The notes beneath the pieces are model-generated. The model worked only from the letters and a program-made list of their open reading frames with translations. It ran no database searches and was not told where the DNA came from. A stretch of DNA of 39,110 nt from an archaeon (GTDB lineage Archaea > Thermoproteota > Nitrososphaeria > Nitrososphaerales > UBA183). Where the stretch lies: assembly GCA_021807225.1 (NCBI GenBank), contig JAKAPI010000005.1:1-39110 (forward strand), given 5' to 3'. Shown piece after piece: positions 1 through 7,857 of the stretch (the first letter of the stretch is position 1; the number at the start of each line of letters is the position of its first letter). Made by a program: the position numbers and the translations under genes.

Positions 1-1
1 G

Positions 2-235
2 CTCGACCAGGGCCTGCAGGAGATTGGAAGGTTCCCCATCAGCGAACTGGTCCAGAAGATGGAGGGGACCAGCGGAGCCCTGTACCTCATCTTCGACGGA
101 ATCGTCACCCAGAGGCTCGTCGAGTCAGCCACGAGAATGGGGGTGAAGGGCATCATCGGCCACCGCACGGGCGAGTTGGGCCAGGTGCCAGAAGACGTCA
201 GGATAGGCACCTTCAGAGACCTCGGCCTGGAATAG
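2..235 (+). CDS. dnaG: DnaG primase-like protein, C-terminal fragment
   Basis: Only the last 77 codons are in the window; the gene runs in from the left edge and ends in TAG at 233-235. The residues around FDGIVTQRLVESATRMGVKG, followed by a conserved glycine-rich turn, match the extreme C-terminus of archaeal bacterial-type DnaG, a Toprim-domain protein known to associate with the archaeal RNA exosome. The Toprim catalytic core itself lies outside the window and cannot be checked. Pelota starts 12 nt downstream with no visible promoter, so the two are probably co-transcribed, which fits a shared role in RNA quality control. The call rests on a short stretch but the motif is characteristic. 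Confidence 0.75.
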   Translation, partial: LDQGLQEIGRFPISELVQKMEGTSGALYLIFDGIVTQRLVESATRMGVKGIIGHRTGELGQVPEDVRIGTFRDLGLE

Positions 236-247
236 GCCCAGGGCCAG

Positions 248-1303
248 TTGATAGTCTCCGAGTTCGATCCGAAACACAACCGCTGCTCGCTTTCCGTCGA
301 GTCTGCTGAGGACCTCTGGACCCTCAGGCGGCTGATAGTGAAGGGGGATGTAATCGTCACCAGAAGCTCCAGGGTCATGAAGAAAGAGGACGAATACTCG
401 AGGCCCGACAAGGGGGAGCGGGTTAAAGTCACCGTCGCCCTATCGGTGGACGAAGTCCACCTAGACAGCAGCATCGAAAGGATCAGGATCAAGGGCACCA
501 TCGTAGAGGCGAGCGACGAGACGGTCACCAAGGCAGGCTCTCACTCCATCACCATCTCCCCCGGGCATACGCTCACCCTGCGGAAACAGCGGTGGTCCCC
601 TCTTGACACGATGCTGGTCCACCCCGCCGGGGCGGCCGCATCCAGATTCGTCCTCCTGGCTGCCGACAGGCGGGAAGCAGGCCTCGGGACCCTCAGCGGC
701 TCACACCTCTCGGTGGTGACCACTGTCGAGTCGGGCCTAGGGGGCAAGATGGGCGAGGAGCAGAGCTCCCAGCCCTACGTCTCGAAGGTCGCGGGGGTCG
801 TTGCCCAGGTCTTCCAGGAGGGGGACAAGGTGGTGGTCGCGGGCCCGGGGAACTTCAAGAACTCGATCGCGAACCAGATCCGCGAAAGGCTCAAGGGAGG
901 ACAGGTTAACCTTCTGGATGGATTGGACCTGACAGGCTCGGACGGCGTCCGGGCGCTCATCAAGACGCCTTCGTTCCAGGAGCTGGCCAAGGACTCCCTC
1001 GCGGTGGAAATGCAGCGGCTCGTTGCCGAAGCCATCAGAAGGATCTCCACCTCCGACCCCAAGGTAGTCTACACCCTTCCCCGGGTGGCAGACGCTGCTT
1101 CCGCGGGCGCCGTCGAATCATGTGCCGTCTCCGACGACGTGTTCAGTTCGGGGGTAGACGAATCGCGCCTCGTCGAAGTGCTGAACGACGTCGAATCGAA
1201 GGGGGGGCGGGTGTATCTGGCCGACTCCTCGATGGAATACGGGAAGCAGGTGTCCTCATTCGGGGGGATTCTCGCCCTGCTCCGATACGCTATCAGAGTC
1301 TAG
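248..1303 (+). CDS. pelA: Pelota (Dom34-like) mRNA surveillance and ribosome rescue factor
   Basis: The 351-residue protein has the length and domain order of archaeal Pelota: an N-terminal Sm-like domain (about 1-130, with DLWTLRRLIVKGDVI near the start), a central eRF1-like domain (about 135-260, containing VVVAGPGNFKN but no GGQ motif), and a C-terminal eL30-like domain ending in FGGILALLRYAIRV. Family knowledge: with aEF1A/ABCE1 it splits ribosomes stalled on mRNA. The start is a TTG at 248, 12 nt after the dnaG stop, giving an N-terminus of the expected length; no closer ATG fits. The stop overlaps by 11 nt with the convergent small membrane-protein gene. The assignment is secure. Confidence 0.95.
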   Translation: MIVSEFDPKHNRCSLSVESAEDLWTLRRLIVKGDVIVTRSSRVMKKEDEYSRPDKGERVKVTVALSVDEVHLDSSIERIRIKGTIVEASDETVTKAGSHSITISPGHTLTLRKQRWSPLDTMLVHPAGAAASRFVLLAADRREAGLGTLSGSHLSVVTTVESGLGGKMGEEQSSQPYVSKVAGVVAQVFQEGDKVVVAGPGNFKNSIANQIRERLKGGQVNLLDGLDLTGSDGVRALIKTPSFQELAKDSLAVEMQRLVAEAIRRISTSDPKVVYTLPRVADAASAGAVESCAVSDDVFSSGVDESRLVEVLNDVESKGGRVYLADSSMEYGKQVSSFGGILALLRYAIRV

Positions 1304-1583
1304 TCAGCCACGGGAAGATGAACTCGACGACCAGCGCCAGGATGATACCTCCTTTCAGTAGGTCTTTTCCCAGGCGCATCGACGCGTGACTGAAGTAGAG
1401 AAGGACGCCGACCATGAGGATGGTGATGTAGGCGACTCTCGAGATGTCTATCACTGCGGTGTCTATGGTGGCGAGGAGGAAGGTCGTCGTCGAGGTGAAC
1501 TGCTGGGCAAACTGCTGGATCAGCCCCTCGGCCCCCGGGGGTGCCTGTATGCTTGACAACGCGCATTCAGGCGCTCCGGGCAT
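1293..1583 (-). CDS. Small two-helix membrane protein, function unknown
   Basis: The 96-residue product has a soluble N-terminal third and two hydrophobic segments, about residues 48-66 and 76-94, separated by a basic loop (SMRLGKDLLKG). I do not recognise a family. The start is the ATG at 1583. The last 11 bases overlap the end of pelota on the other strand. It lies 78 nt downstream of the site-2-protease-like gene in the same direction and may be co-transcribed with it. Biased third-position G/C and the clean membrane segments argue that it is real. Confidence 0.6.
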   Translation of the reverse strand: MPGAPECALSSIQAPPGAEGLIQQFAQQFTSTTTFLLATIDTAVIDISRVAYITILMVGVLLYFSHASMRLGKDLLKGGIILALVVEFIFPWLTRL

Positions 1584-1661
1584 TTAACGACCCAGCATGG
1601 AGCCGGGCCGACCCAGGCAGGGACTCGACCCCTTCAGGACGCCGCTGACGACCCTCGGACC

Positions 1662-2945
1662 CTAGACTCCCAGGACGTACACGTAGAAGTACGGCGCGGT
1701 GATGATCGCAATGAGCAAGGCGAGCACCGTCAGGGTGGCTGCCACGGTGATCCTCCCCACCATCTTCTCGCTCAGCTTCCCTCTGCCCAGGGCTTCGACC
1801 CCCACCCTGAACGCCTGGCCCCCGTCCAGAGGGTAGATGGGCAAAGAGTTGAAGATCGCGAGGTTGATGTTGATGAAGAACAGCCAGTAGATTTGGTTGG
1901 CCAGCGGCAGAACCGCTGCGCCGATTGGTGAGGTATAGAACGCCGAGTCGGCGCTGGAGAACGGCACCACCCCCTGGCAGCGCCCGACGTCGAGGGTCGG
2001 GATGCACGCGATGTAGATGAAGGGGTTGTTGAGGAGGTCAGAGTAGGCCGAAACGGCGGAGCGAATGCTGCTTGCGGAGACGGAACCCACTCCGATGTAG
2101 GGCCACTCTGCCAGCACCTTGTTCGTAGTCGTGTTTACGAGCTGATCGCAGCAGACCAGCGTGACGTTGTCGATCTGGATCACCTGGCCGCTACGGTAGA
2201 TGGTGAAGTCGAGCGACTGCCCTGCTTTCAAGGAGGTGTTCTCTCCAAGGATGGTGGACAAATCTGTGACCGCCGTGCCGTTGACGGCGAGGACGATGTC
2301 CCCGGGCAGAATCCCTCTGCTGTAGGCGGGGGACTCCTTGCTGACTCCCGTTATCCCGGCTCCGATCGCTGCAGGCGTCATGCTGCCCACCACAAGCGCG
2401 AGCAGCACGAGGCAGGCCACGGCAAGGACGAGATTCGTCCCAGCCCCGGCGGCCAGCATCTGGGCCGCGTGCCTCTTCCGAGCCTGTCTGACCTCGGTTT
2501 CATCGATATCCACAAAGGCCCCAATGGGAATCACAAAGAAGAGCAGTATCAGACCTGAGTTCTTCACGCGCAGTCCATGGCTTCGGGCTATCACGCCGTG
2601 GGCCCCCTCGTTCACCACCATCCCCACGACGAGCGCGACCCAGCCGTAGAAGATCGGGATGTACGGGTTCAGGCCCGGGATGCCGAGGTTGATGAGCGGC
2701 CCGAGCCCTACGATCCCCCTAGACGCCTGGGCGAACCCAGGCGATAGGATCCCCTGAAAGACCATGAAATAGAGGTAGAGCCCTATCGCCGCCGAGACTG
2801 GCATCAGGTACAACAGGAGCCACCCCACCGGTCTGGAGATCGTGCTCTTCCCCATCCGGTCCATGACGGACAGGAAGCGCCTTGTCCGGACCATGAGCAG
2901 AACCCCGCTCTGAAGCTCGAACCGCTTGAACTCGTCAGAACCCAT
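1662..2945 (-). CDS. Site-2 protease (M50)-like membrane protein with PDZ domain and altered zinc motif
   Basis: The 427-residue product has several transmembrane segments, an M50-type active-site helix, a PDZ-like insertion (about 195-250, SPAYSRGILPGDIVLAVNG) and, near residue 370, the NSLPIYPLDGG motif that supplies the third zinc ligand in site-2 proteases. Such enzymes cut substrates within the membrane. The first histidine of the HExxH motif is replaced: residues 112-116 read NEGAH, so one canonical zinc ligand is an asparagine. The remaining HG(V/I)xAR context is normal. It may be a proteolytically weak or inactive member, or Asn may be a ligand. A TATA-like element (GCTTAAAGC, minus strand, near 2973) lies about 28 nt upstream of the ATG at 2945. 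Confidence 0.85.
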   Translation of the reverse strand: MGSDEFKRFELQSGVLLMVRTRRFLSVMDRMGKSTISRPVGWLLLYLMPVSAAIGLYLYFMVFQGILSPGFAQASRGIVGLGPLINLGIPGLNPYIPIFYGWVALVVGMVVNEGAHGVIARSHGLRVKNSGLILLFFVIPIGAFVDIDETEVRQARKRHAAQMLAAGAGTNLVLAVACLVLLALVVGSMTPAAIGAGITGVSKESPAYSRGILPGDIVLAVNGTAVTDLSTILGENTSLKAGQSLDFTIYRSGQVIQIDNVTLVCCDQLVNTTTNKVLAEWPYIGVGSVSASSIRSAVSAYSDLLNNPFIYIACIPTLDVGRCQGVVPFSSADSAFYTSPIGAAVLPLANQIYWLFFININLAIFNSLPIYPLDGGQAFRVGVEALGRGKLSEKMVGRITVAATLTVLALLIAIITAPYFYVYVLGV

Positions 2946-3016
2946 TTTCGCCTCACCGACGGCGTTCGCGCTTTAAGCGTTGAGACTTTATACCGACCAG
3001 AGGTCAGTTTCATCGT

Positions 3017-3949
3017 ATGCCTGGCTGCGCGACCTGCGGAGGCGCGTCGTTCTACACCCGGCGCTACTCCGGAGAGACCCTCTGCGTCCAATGCTTCAAG
3101 AAGTCCATAGTTGAGAAGACCCGAAGGACCGTCTCCAAGTACAAGATGATCGGAAAGGGGGACAGGGTAGCAGTCGCCGTTTCAGGGGGCAAAGACAGCC
3201 TGTCGCTCCTGAAGGTCGTAGTCCAACTCTACGCCCCCAGACGCATCCCTATCGTCGCGATCTCCGTAGACGAGGGGGTGGCCGGCTACCGGGACGAAGC
3301 GCTCGAACACGCCAGGTCCCTCTGCTCCGAGCTCGGCGTGGAGCACACGGTGGTGTCCTACAAAGAGATGTTCGGTTTCTCCCTTGACGAGGCGCTCAAC
3401 TGGAATGAAGAGCGCGACGTGTCGTCCTGCAGCTTCTGCGGCGTGTTCAGGCGCAGGGCCATCGACGAGGCCGCCGCCCGTGCCGACGCAACCGTCGTTG
3501 CGACCGCCCACAACCTAGACGACTACATCCAGACCTTCATGATGAATCTGATGCACGGGGACGTCGCCCGCCTCGGCTGGATGGACCCAGCCTACACCGA
3601 CGGCTCTTTCCAGATCAGAAGGGTCAAGCCCTTCATGGAGGTCTACGAGGAGGAGGTCGCACTATACGCCTACCAGTCCGACGTCCCGTTCCAGAGCGTG
3701 AGCTGTCCCTACATGCACGAGGGGCTGAGGAGCGAGGTCAGGGACTACCTCAACGCCATGGAAGCCGCGCACCCTGGGATCAAGAACGTCCTTCTCCGCT
3801 CCAGCCTCGACGTGATCTCCCGCTATTCTGGTACGTCCGACAAGGAGTCAGTCCCCTGCGGGAGCTGCGGGAGGCCCTCCTCAGGCGGCCTCTGCAACGT
3901 GTGCAGGATGAAGGCGACGATCGAGGAACACGTTAAAAGCAGACCCTAG
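3017..3949 (+). CDS. ttuA: TtuA/Ncs6-family tRNA 2-thiouridine synthetase
   Basis: The 310-residue protein has an N-terminal zinc ribbon (C4, C7, C23, C26), the PP-loop ATP-binding motif SGGKDS (56-61), the C138-x-x-C141 pair plus C230 that hold an Fe-S cluster in TtuA, and a second C-terminal zinc ribbon (CGSCGR...CNVC). This order is that of the TtuA/Ncs6 (TIGR00269) group, which adenylates and thiolates tRNA uridines at position 54 or 34; sequence alone does not tell which. A TATA box (TTTATACC, about 2987-2994) lies 25-30 nt upstream of the ATG. The gene is monocistronic and divergent from the protease-like gene; the SRP RNA promoter overlaps its 3' end. Confidence 0.9.
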   Translation: MPGCATCGGASFYTRRYSGETLCVQCFKKSIVEKTRRTVSKYKMIGKGDRVAVAVSGGKDSLSLLKVVVQLYAPRRIPIVAISVDEGVAGYRDEALEHARSLCSELGVEHTVVSYKEMFGFSLDEALNWNEERDVSSCSFCGVFRRRAIDEAAARADATVVATAHNLDDYIQTFMMNLMHGDVARLGWMDPAYTDGSFQIRRVKPFMEVYEEEVALYAYQSDVPFQSVSCPYMHEGLRSEVRDYLNAMEAAHPGIKNVLLRSSLDVISRYSGTSDKESVPCGSCGRPSSGGLCNVCRMKATIEEHVKSRP

Positions 3950-3959
3950 CCCATGTTCC

Positions 3960-4288
3960 GCTGGCGGTGGGTAGGGCAGGTAGGGTAGCCGTCTACCAGA
4001 ATGCTGAAACCGGCTTTACGCAGCGGCCAGCAACCTCCGGGTAAAGCCATCTTCCTCGTCACCTGCGCCGGGCAGGGGAGACGAACTCACGCCGAAGCGG
4101 GCGGTCATGAGGGGCAGCCCCCTCGAAGGAGGGGGCCTGACTCTTGATTGCCGAATCGGGCGAGGTCCGGGAGGGAGCAACCCTATGGCGACGTGGCCAC
4201 GCTGCTTCGTCTACGTGGGGGATCCCCGGTCCGGCGAGATGGGGGCGGAGAGTGGTGGTGAACTCCGGAGGGCCTACCGCCGCTCATG
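3960..4288 (+). ncRNA. ffs: SRP (7S) RNA
   Basis: There is no coding gene here, but the SRP RNA landmarks are visible. Helix 1 pairs 3964-3977 with 4272-4283, with two bulged G residues. A strong hairpin closed by GAAG (CCCCCTC/GAGGGGG, about 4118-4137) fits helix 6 with its GNAR tetraloop, the SRP19 site. The segment AGGTCCGGGAGGGAGCAAC (about 4163-4181) is the conserved asymmetric loop and GNRA tip of helix 8, where SRP54 binds. An Alu-like 5' region precedes these. A TATA-like GTTAAAAG at 3932-3939 would place the start near 3960, and a T run at 4289-4293 marks the end. Exact ends are approximate. Confidence 0.8.
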
Positions 4289-4321
4289 TTTTTATCGGCC
4301 AGAAATCGGCTGGCAACTCGC

Positions 4322-4457
4322 GCAGGGGTAGCCTAGAGTCCTCGACGGGGAGCCTGGTAAGGCGCAGCCAACTGGGCGCAAGCTTGCTAAGCCTGTGTCT
4401 CTAACGGGACTCGTGGGTTCGAATCCCCTTCGAGGGGCGGAAGTCCCACCCCCTGCG
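4322..4457 (+). tRNA. tRNA-Ser(GCT) with three introns
   Basis: The acceptor stem pairs GCAGGGG (4322-4328) perfectly with CCCCTGC (4450-4456), with discriminator G73 at 4457 and no encoded CCA. The gene folds only if three insertions are removed. The first is 4337-4352 (16 nt, D loop 15/16). The second is 4368-4381 (14 nt, position 29/30; 4-bp helix GCGC 4362-4365 with GCGC 4376-4379). The third is 4424-4443 (20 nt, position 59/60; helix TTCG 4418-4421 with CGGA 4438-4441). The spliced product is 86 nt with anticodon stem CAGGC/GCCTG, loop TTGCTAA, a 5-bp variable arm (4397-4410) and T stem GTGGG/CCCAC. The 29/30 and 59/60 introns have canonical bulge-helix-bulge sites; the D-loop one is relaxed. 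Confidence 0.93.
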
Positions 4458-4474
4458 CTCCTCAGGCGCAGCCT

Positions 4475-5749
4475 TCATGCGAAGCGTTTGCCCGCGAAAC
4501 TGGCCCTTGACCCGAGCTCCCCTTCTATCCTGATCAACTCGTTGTACTTGGCCACCCTTTCCCCCCTGGCAGGGGCCCCCGTCTTGACGAAGTCCGAGCC
4601 GAAGGCGGTCGCCAGGTGGGCGATGAATGGGTCTTCCGTCTCTCCCGAGCGATGGGAGACAGCCACGCTCCACCCGGCCCTATGCGCCAGCTCGATCGCC
4701 TGCTCCGTCTCCGAGACCGACCCTATCTGGTTCAGCTTGACGAGGACCGCGTTCGTGGCCTTCGCCCTGATGCCCGCTTCCATCCTTTTCACGTTGGTCA
4801 CGTAGATGTCGTCTCCGATGACTTTCGTCTTCGTTCCGAGCCTCCTCGTGATCGAGGCGAACTCCTCGAAGGCATCCTCATGGAAGGGGTCCTCTATCGT
4901 CAGGAGCCCGAACTCGTCCCTGAGCGCCGAGTAGAAGTCCTCCAGCTCTCCCGCGTCCATGGTCTCGTCGTCTATGACGTATTTCTTCGCCCTCTGGTCA
5001 TAGAAGGTCGATGACGCCGCGTCTATGCCGAGCCTGACGTCTCCTTCGTCGTACCCCGACTTCGATATCGCCTCGCGTATCGACTGAAGGGCATCTCTGG
5101 TCAGGCTAAGAGGAGGAGCGAACCCCCCTTCGTCCCCCACGTTGATGGCTTCCCTGCCATATTTCGCGACGAGCACACCCTTCAGGGACTGGTAGACTTC
5201 CGACCCCATCCTGACGGCCTCGGTGCAGGTCCCTGCTCCCACCGGCTCGATTAGAAACTCCTGTATCGCCAGCCCGTTCCCCGCGTGTTCCCCGCCGTTG
5301 ATCACGTTCATCATAGGCACGGGGAGAACGTAGCGCGTCCTCTTCCTGAGCTGGGAGAACAGGCTGACGGAGTTGGCGAGGGCCGCCGCCCGGGCCGCGG
5401 CCATCGAGACTGCCAGGATGGCGTTCGCCCCGTACTTCGACTTGTTGGCTGTCCCGTCCAGCCTGATCATCACGCCGTCTACCTTCGAAGTATCAGACGC
5501 GTCCATCCCTCTCACCTTCGGCCCCAGGACCTTCGTCACGTTGGCGACGGCCTTCCGCACCCCCTTTCCATGGAACCGCCGCTCGTCCCCGTCCCGGAGC
5601 TCGAGTGCTTCCAGCTTCCCCTTCGATGCCCCAGAGGGGACGCTTGCCCTCCCTACCGACGCCGCCGTCGCGACCTCTGCCTCGACGGTCGGGTTGCCTC
5701 TCGAGTCGAGGACTTCCCTCGCGCTCACTGACACGATCTTGGTTCTCAC
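4475..5749 (-). CDS. eno: Enolase
   Basis: The 424-residue product has normal enolase length and motifs: VSAREVLDSRGNPTVEAEV at the N-terminus, NVGDEGGFAPP around residue 205, metal ligands in LGIDAAS, IEDP and GDDIYVTN, and the substrate-lid and catalytic region VAVSHRSGETED. It converts 2-phosphoglycerate to phosphoenolpyruvate in the cytosol, in glycolysis and gluconeogenesis. The ATG at 5749 follows a minus-strand TATA-like element (GATTTTAACG, 5799-5790) by about 40 nt. The gene is monocistronic, ends 18 nt from tRNA-Ser on the opposite strand, and its promoter faces that of tRNA-Val. Confidence 0.97.
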   Translation of the reverse strand: MRTKIVSVSAREVLDSRGNPTVEAEVATAASVGRASVPSGASKGKLEALELRDGDERRFHGKGVRKAVANVTKVLGPKVRGMDASDTSKVDGVMIRLDGTANKSKYGANAILAVSMAAARAAALANSVSLFSQLRKRTRYVLPVPMMNVINGGEHAGNGLAIQEFLIEPVGAGTCTEAVRMGSEVYQSLKGVLVAKYGREAINVGDEGGFAPPLSLTRDALQSIREAISKSGYDEGDVRLGIDAASSTFYDQRAKKYVIDDETMDAGELEDFYSALRDEFGLLTIEDPFHEDAFEEFASITRRLGTKTKVIGDDIYVTNVKRMEAGIRAKATNAVLVKLNQIGSVSETEQAIELAHRAGWSVAVSHRSGETEDPFIAHLATAFGSDFVKTGAPARGERVAKYNELIRIEGELGSRASFAGKRFA

Positions 5750-5825
5750 TCCTCTCAGCCCTCCCGCCGGATTCGCCAGGGCCGCCCCGTTAAAATCTGA
5801 TTCCGACGCCCTGGCCCCTCCAACG

Positions 5826-5832
5826 CTTATTA
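5826..5832 (+). promoter_or_regulatory. TATA box of tRNA-Val
   Basis: The CTTATTA element is centred about 27 nt upstream of the mature 5' end at 5856, the expected archaeal spacing. Confidence 0.55.
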
Positions 5833-5855
5833 CTCGTCCCCGATTCGCGCCCCCC

Positions 5856-5947
5856 GGGCCGGTCGTCTAGCATGGTTAGGACGTCGCCCTTACACGGCGA
5901 AACGCAGCTGCGCGCCAAGGCCGGCGGTCCGAATCCGCCCCGGCCCA
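5856..5947 (+). tRNA. tRNA-Val(TAC) with one variable-loop intron
   Basis: The acceptor GGGCCGG (5856-5862) pairs with CCGGCCC (5940-5946), with A73 at 5947. The anticodon stem TCGCC/GGCGA (5884-5888, 5896-5900) closes the loop CTTACAC, anticodon TAC. The region between the anticodon and T stems is 22 nt instead of 5. Removing 5902-5918 (17 nt) leaves the variable loop AGGCC and a 75-nt tRNA. The splice sites form a bulge-helix-bulge: GGCG (5896-5899) pairs with CGCC (5913-5916), bulges are AA|A and AA|G, and an inner helix CGC/GCG closes an AGCT loop. The T loop is TCCGAAT, so position 55 is C instead of the usual T. Confidence 0.93.
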
Positions 5948-6005
5948 CCTCTTTGCACCCTCGAGCGAACTCGCCCTCTAAGAGTTATCTACGAAGGTCG
6001 GTCGG

Positions 6006-6512
6006 GTGCCCCGGATGCCAAACTTCAGGTACATCAGCTGGTCGGAGTACGGCAACCTGGCCGAGGCCCTGGCTGAGAAGATCAGGGCCAAAGGGGACCG
6101 CTACGACCTGGTCGTGGGCATCGCCAGGGGGGGCATCCCCGTGGCCATGGTGGTGTCCGATCACCTTGACGTGAAGATCGACTTCGTGAACGTGAAGTCA
6201 TACAACGACATTGGCAAGAGGACCCCCCCGCGGATACTCTCCACTCTGGTGGAAGGGGTCGAAGGTAAGCGCGTCCTGCTCGTCGACGACCTCGTGGACC
6301 AGGGCGACACGATGATGTTCATGAAGAAGTTCCTGTCCGACCAGAAGCCAAAGTCGCTCGACACTGCGGTCATGTTCAGGAAGCCCTGGAGCAAGGTCGA
6401 GCCGGAGTACTATCTCGAGACCGTCTCCGAGTGGATAGTCTTCCCCTTCGAGCTCGGTGAAGTGGGGAGGCAGAGGGCCGCCATGGGGGCGGACTCAAAG
6501 GGTGAGGAGTAG
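6006..6512 (+). CDS. Phosphoribosyltransferase of the purine/xanthine type
   Basis: This is a 168-residue cytosolic protein with a type I PRTase fold signature. It has an early YDLVVGIARGGIPVA loop and the PRPP-binding motif VLLVDDLVDQGDT at about residue 91-103. Such enzymes join a purine base, or a related base, to PRPP. The exact base (hypoxanthine, guanine or xanthine) cannot be read from the sequence. Start choice is uncertain: GTG at 6006 or ATG at 6015 (MPNFRYISW), the latter being typical for archaeal homologues. A TATA-like AGAGTTATC lies near 5980-5990. The stop overlaps the convergent NRAMP gene by 18 nt. Confidence 0.85.
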   Translation: MPRMPNFRYISWSEYGNLAEALAEKIRAKGDRYDLVVGIARGGIPVAMVVSDHLDVKIDFVNVKSYNDIGKRTPPRILSTLVEGVEGKRVLLVDDLVDQGDTMMFMKKFLSDQKPKSLDTAVMFRKPWSKVEPEYYLETVSEWIVFPFELGEVGRQRAAMGADSKGEE

Positions 6513-7766
6513 GTACGCGTTCAGGGCGAGGATCGTCCCTCCGATAAGGATCGCTATCCCGGTGGTCGTGCGCCTGTTGACGAATTCGCCCATGAACTTC
6601 CTCTTTGCCGTGTAGTAGAGGAGGGGGATCATGGGGAGCGGGATCATTATGCTGAGGACGACCTGGCTGTATACCAGCAGGCTCAACGGGCTGAGGCCGA
6701 GGAGGATTGCGCCGACGGTGGGGAAGACGTTGATGAACCTGGTCACCAGCCTCCTCGCATAGACATTCACCTTCTTCCCCAGGAGCCCGTCCATTATTGC
6801 CTGGCCGGCCAGGGTCCCGGTCGTCGATGAAGCGATTCCGGAGGCGAGCAGCGTGATTGCGAACACCGTCATCGCGAACGGCCCGTATATGGCTCCCATG
6901 ATGCTGGCAGCCTGAGGGACAGTGATCGAGTTGGCGCACCGTGCGATCGCTGACGAATTCGCCTGCTGGACCCCGCATGAGGGGAGCGCCCCGAAGTGCT
7001 GGAACAGGACCGTCGAAGCCGTCACCAGGATCCCCACATTGATTAGGGCCGCGATAGCCAGCGTGAGGACCGACTCCATCAGGTGCAGCTTCCGCACCCG
7101 TCGCTTCTCTTCGACCGTGTCGTCCTTCAGCTTGTTCCGCGCAAGGTGGGAGTGGACGAAGAGGGCGTGAGGCATGACAGTGGCCCCAATTATCCCGACC
7201 ACGAAGGGTATGTTGCTGGCGTTGAGCTCGGGGACGAAGGAGCGGGTGGCGACGTCTGCCAGGTTCGGCCCCAGGACATACATCTCGTAGAGGAAGCCGA
7301 CGCTGATGATCGAAACGAACAACATGAAGAGGTACTCGATCACCCTGAACCTCCTGGTGGCGAAGGCGAGAATGATGAGCACGTCCGCTGCGCCGAACAG
7401 GGCGGCGTACAGCAGGGGGATGCCAAACAGGATGTTGAGGGCGAGGACGGTCCCCAGGTATTCAGCCAGGTCCGTCGCCGCAGCGGCGGCTTCGGCCGCG
7501 AGCCAATAGGCGAACCTGTAGTAGGTCGACTTCAGCGAACCCCTGATCAACTCCGGAAGGCTCCTGCCCGTGGCGATCCCGAGCTTCCCTGACAGGTACT
7601 GGAGCTGCATGGCCATGAAGCTCGCCAGCCAGACGGTCCACACCAGCCCGTTCTGGAACAGGGCCCCGCTCTGGATGGCCGTGCCGTAGTTTCCGGGGTC
7701 CATGTAAGCCATGCTTACGATGAGAGCGGGCCCTAGGTAACCGAAGAACTCTCGAACGGAGGGCAC
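6495..7766 (-). CDS. mntH: NRAMP-family divalent metal (Mn/Fe) transporter
   Basis: The 423-residue protein has about 11 transmembrane segments. Both metal-coordinating motifs of the NRAMP family are intact: DPGN at residues 23-26 in the first helix and MPH at 198-200 in the sixth helix. It would import Mn2+ or Fe2+ with protons across the cytoplasmic membrane. The start is GTG at 7766; the minus-strand TATA-like TAGATAATG (about 7806-7798) is some 32-40 nt upstream. No metalloregulator gene or clear operator is adjacent. The 3' end overlaps the phosphoribosyltransferase gene. Confidence 0.93.
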   Translation of the reverse strand: MPSVREFFGYLGPALIVSMAYMDPGNYGTAIQSGALFQNGLVWTVWLASFMAMQLQYLSGKLGIATGRSLPELIRGSLKSTYYRFAYWLAAEAAAAATDLAEYLGTVLALNILFGIPLLYAALFGAADVLIILAFATRRFRVIEYLFMLFVSIISVGFLYEMYVLGPNLADVATRSFVPELNASNIPFVVGIIGATVMPHALFVHSHLARNKLKDDTVEEKRRVRKLHLMESVLTLAIAALINVGILVTASTVLFQHFGALPSCGVQQANSSAIARCANSITVPQAASIMGAIYGPFAMTVFAITLLASGIASSTTGTLAGQAIMDGLLGKKVNVYARRLVTRFINVFPTVGAILLGLSPLSLLVYSQVVLSIMIPLPMIPLLYYTAKRKFMGEFVNRRTTTGIAILIGGTILALNAYLLLTL

Positions 7767-7857
7767 ACTGGGACTCCTGAGGGCGTTCGAAACGGGCCAT
7801 TATCTAACCTGTTGCCCCGTCCGAGAGGGACGGCCCGCGCCGCGCCACTTCAGGTGG

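Noticed and set aside
4107..4404. Two overlapping small plus-strand frames
   Set aside because: They lie within the SRP RNA and tRNA-Ser genes, whose secondary structure explains the sequence.
4425..4437. CCCCTTCGAGGGG as an independent terminator hairpin
   Set aside because: It is the inner helix of the 59/60 intron of tRNA-Ser and has no following T run.
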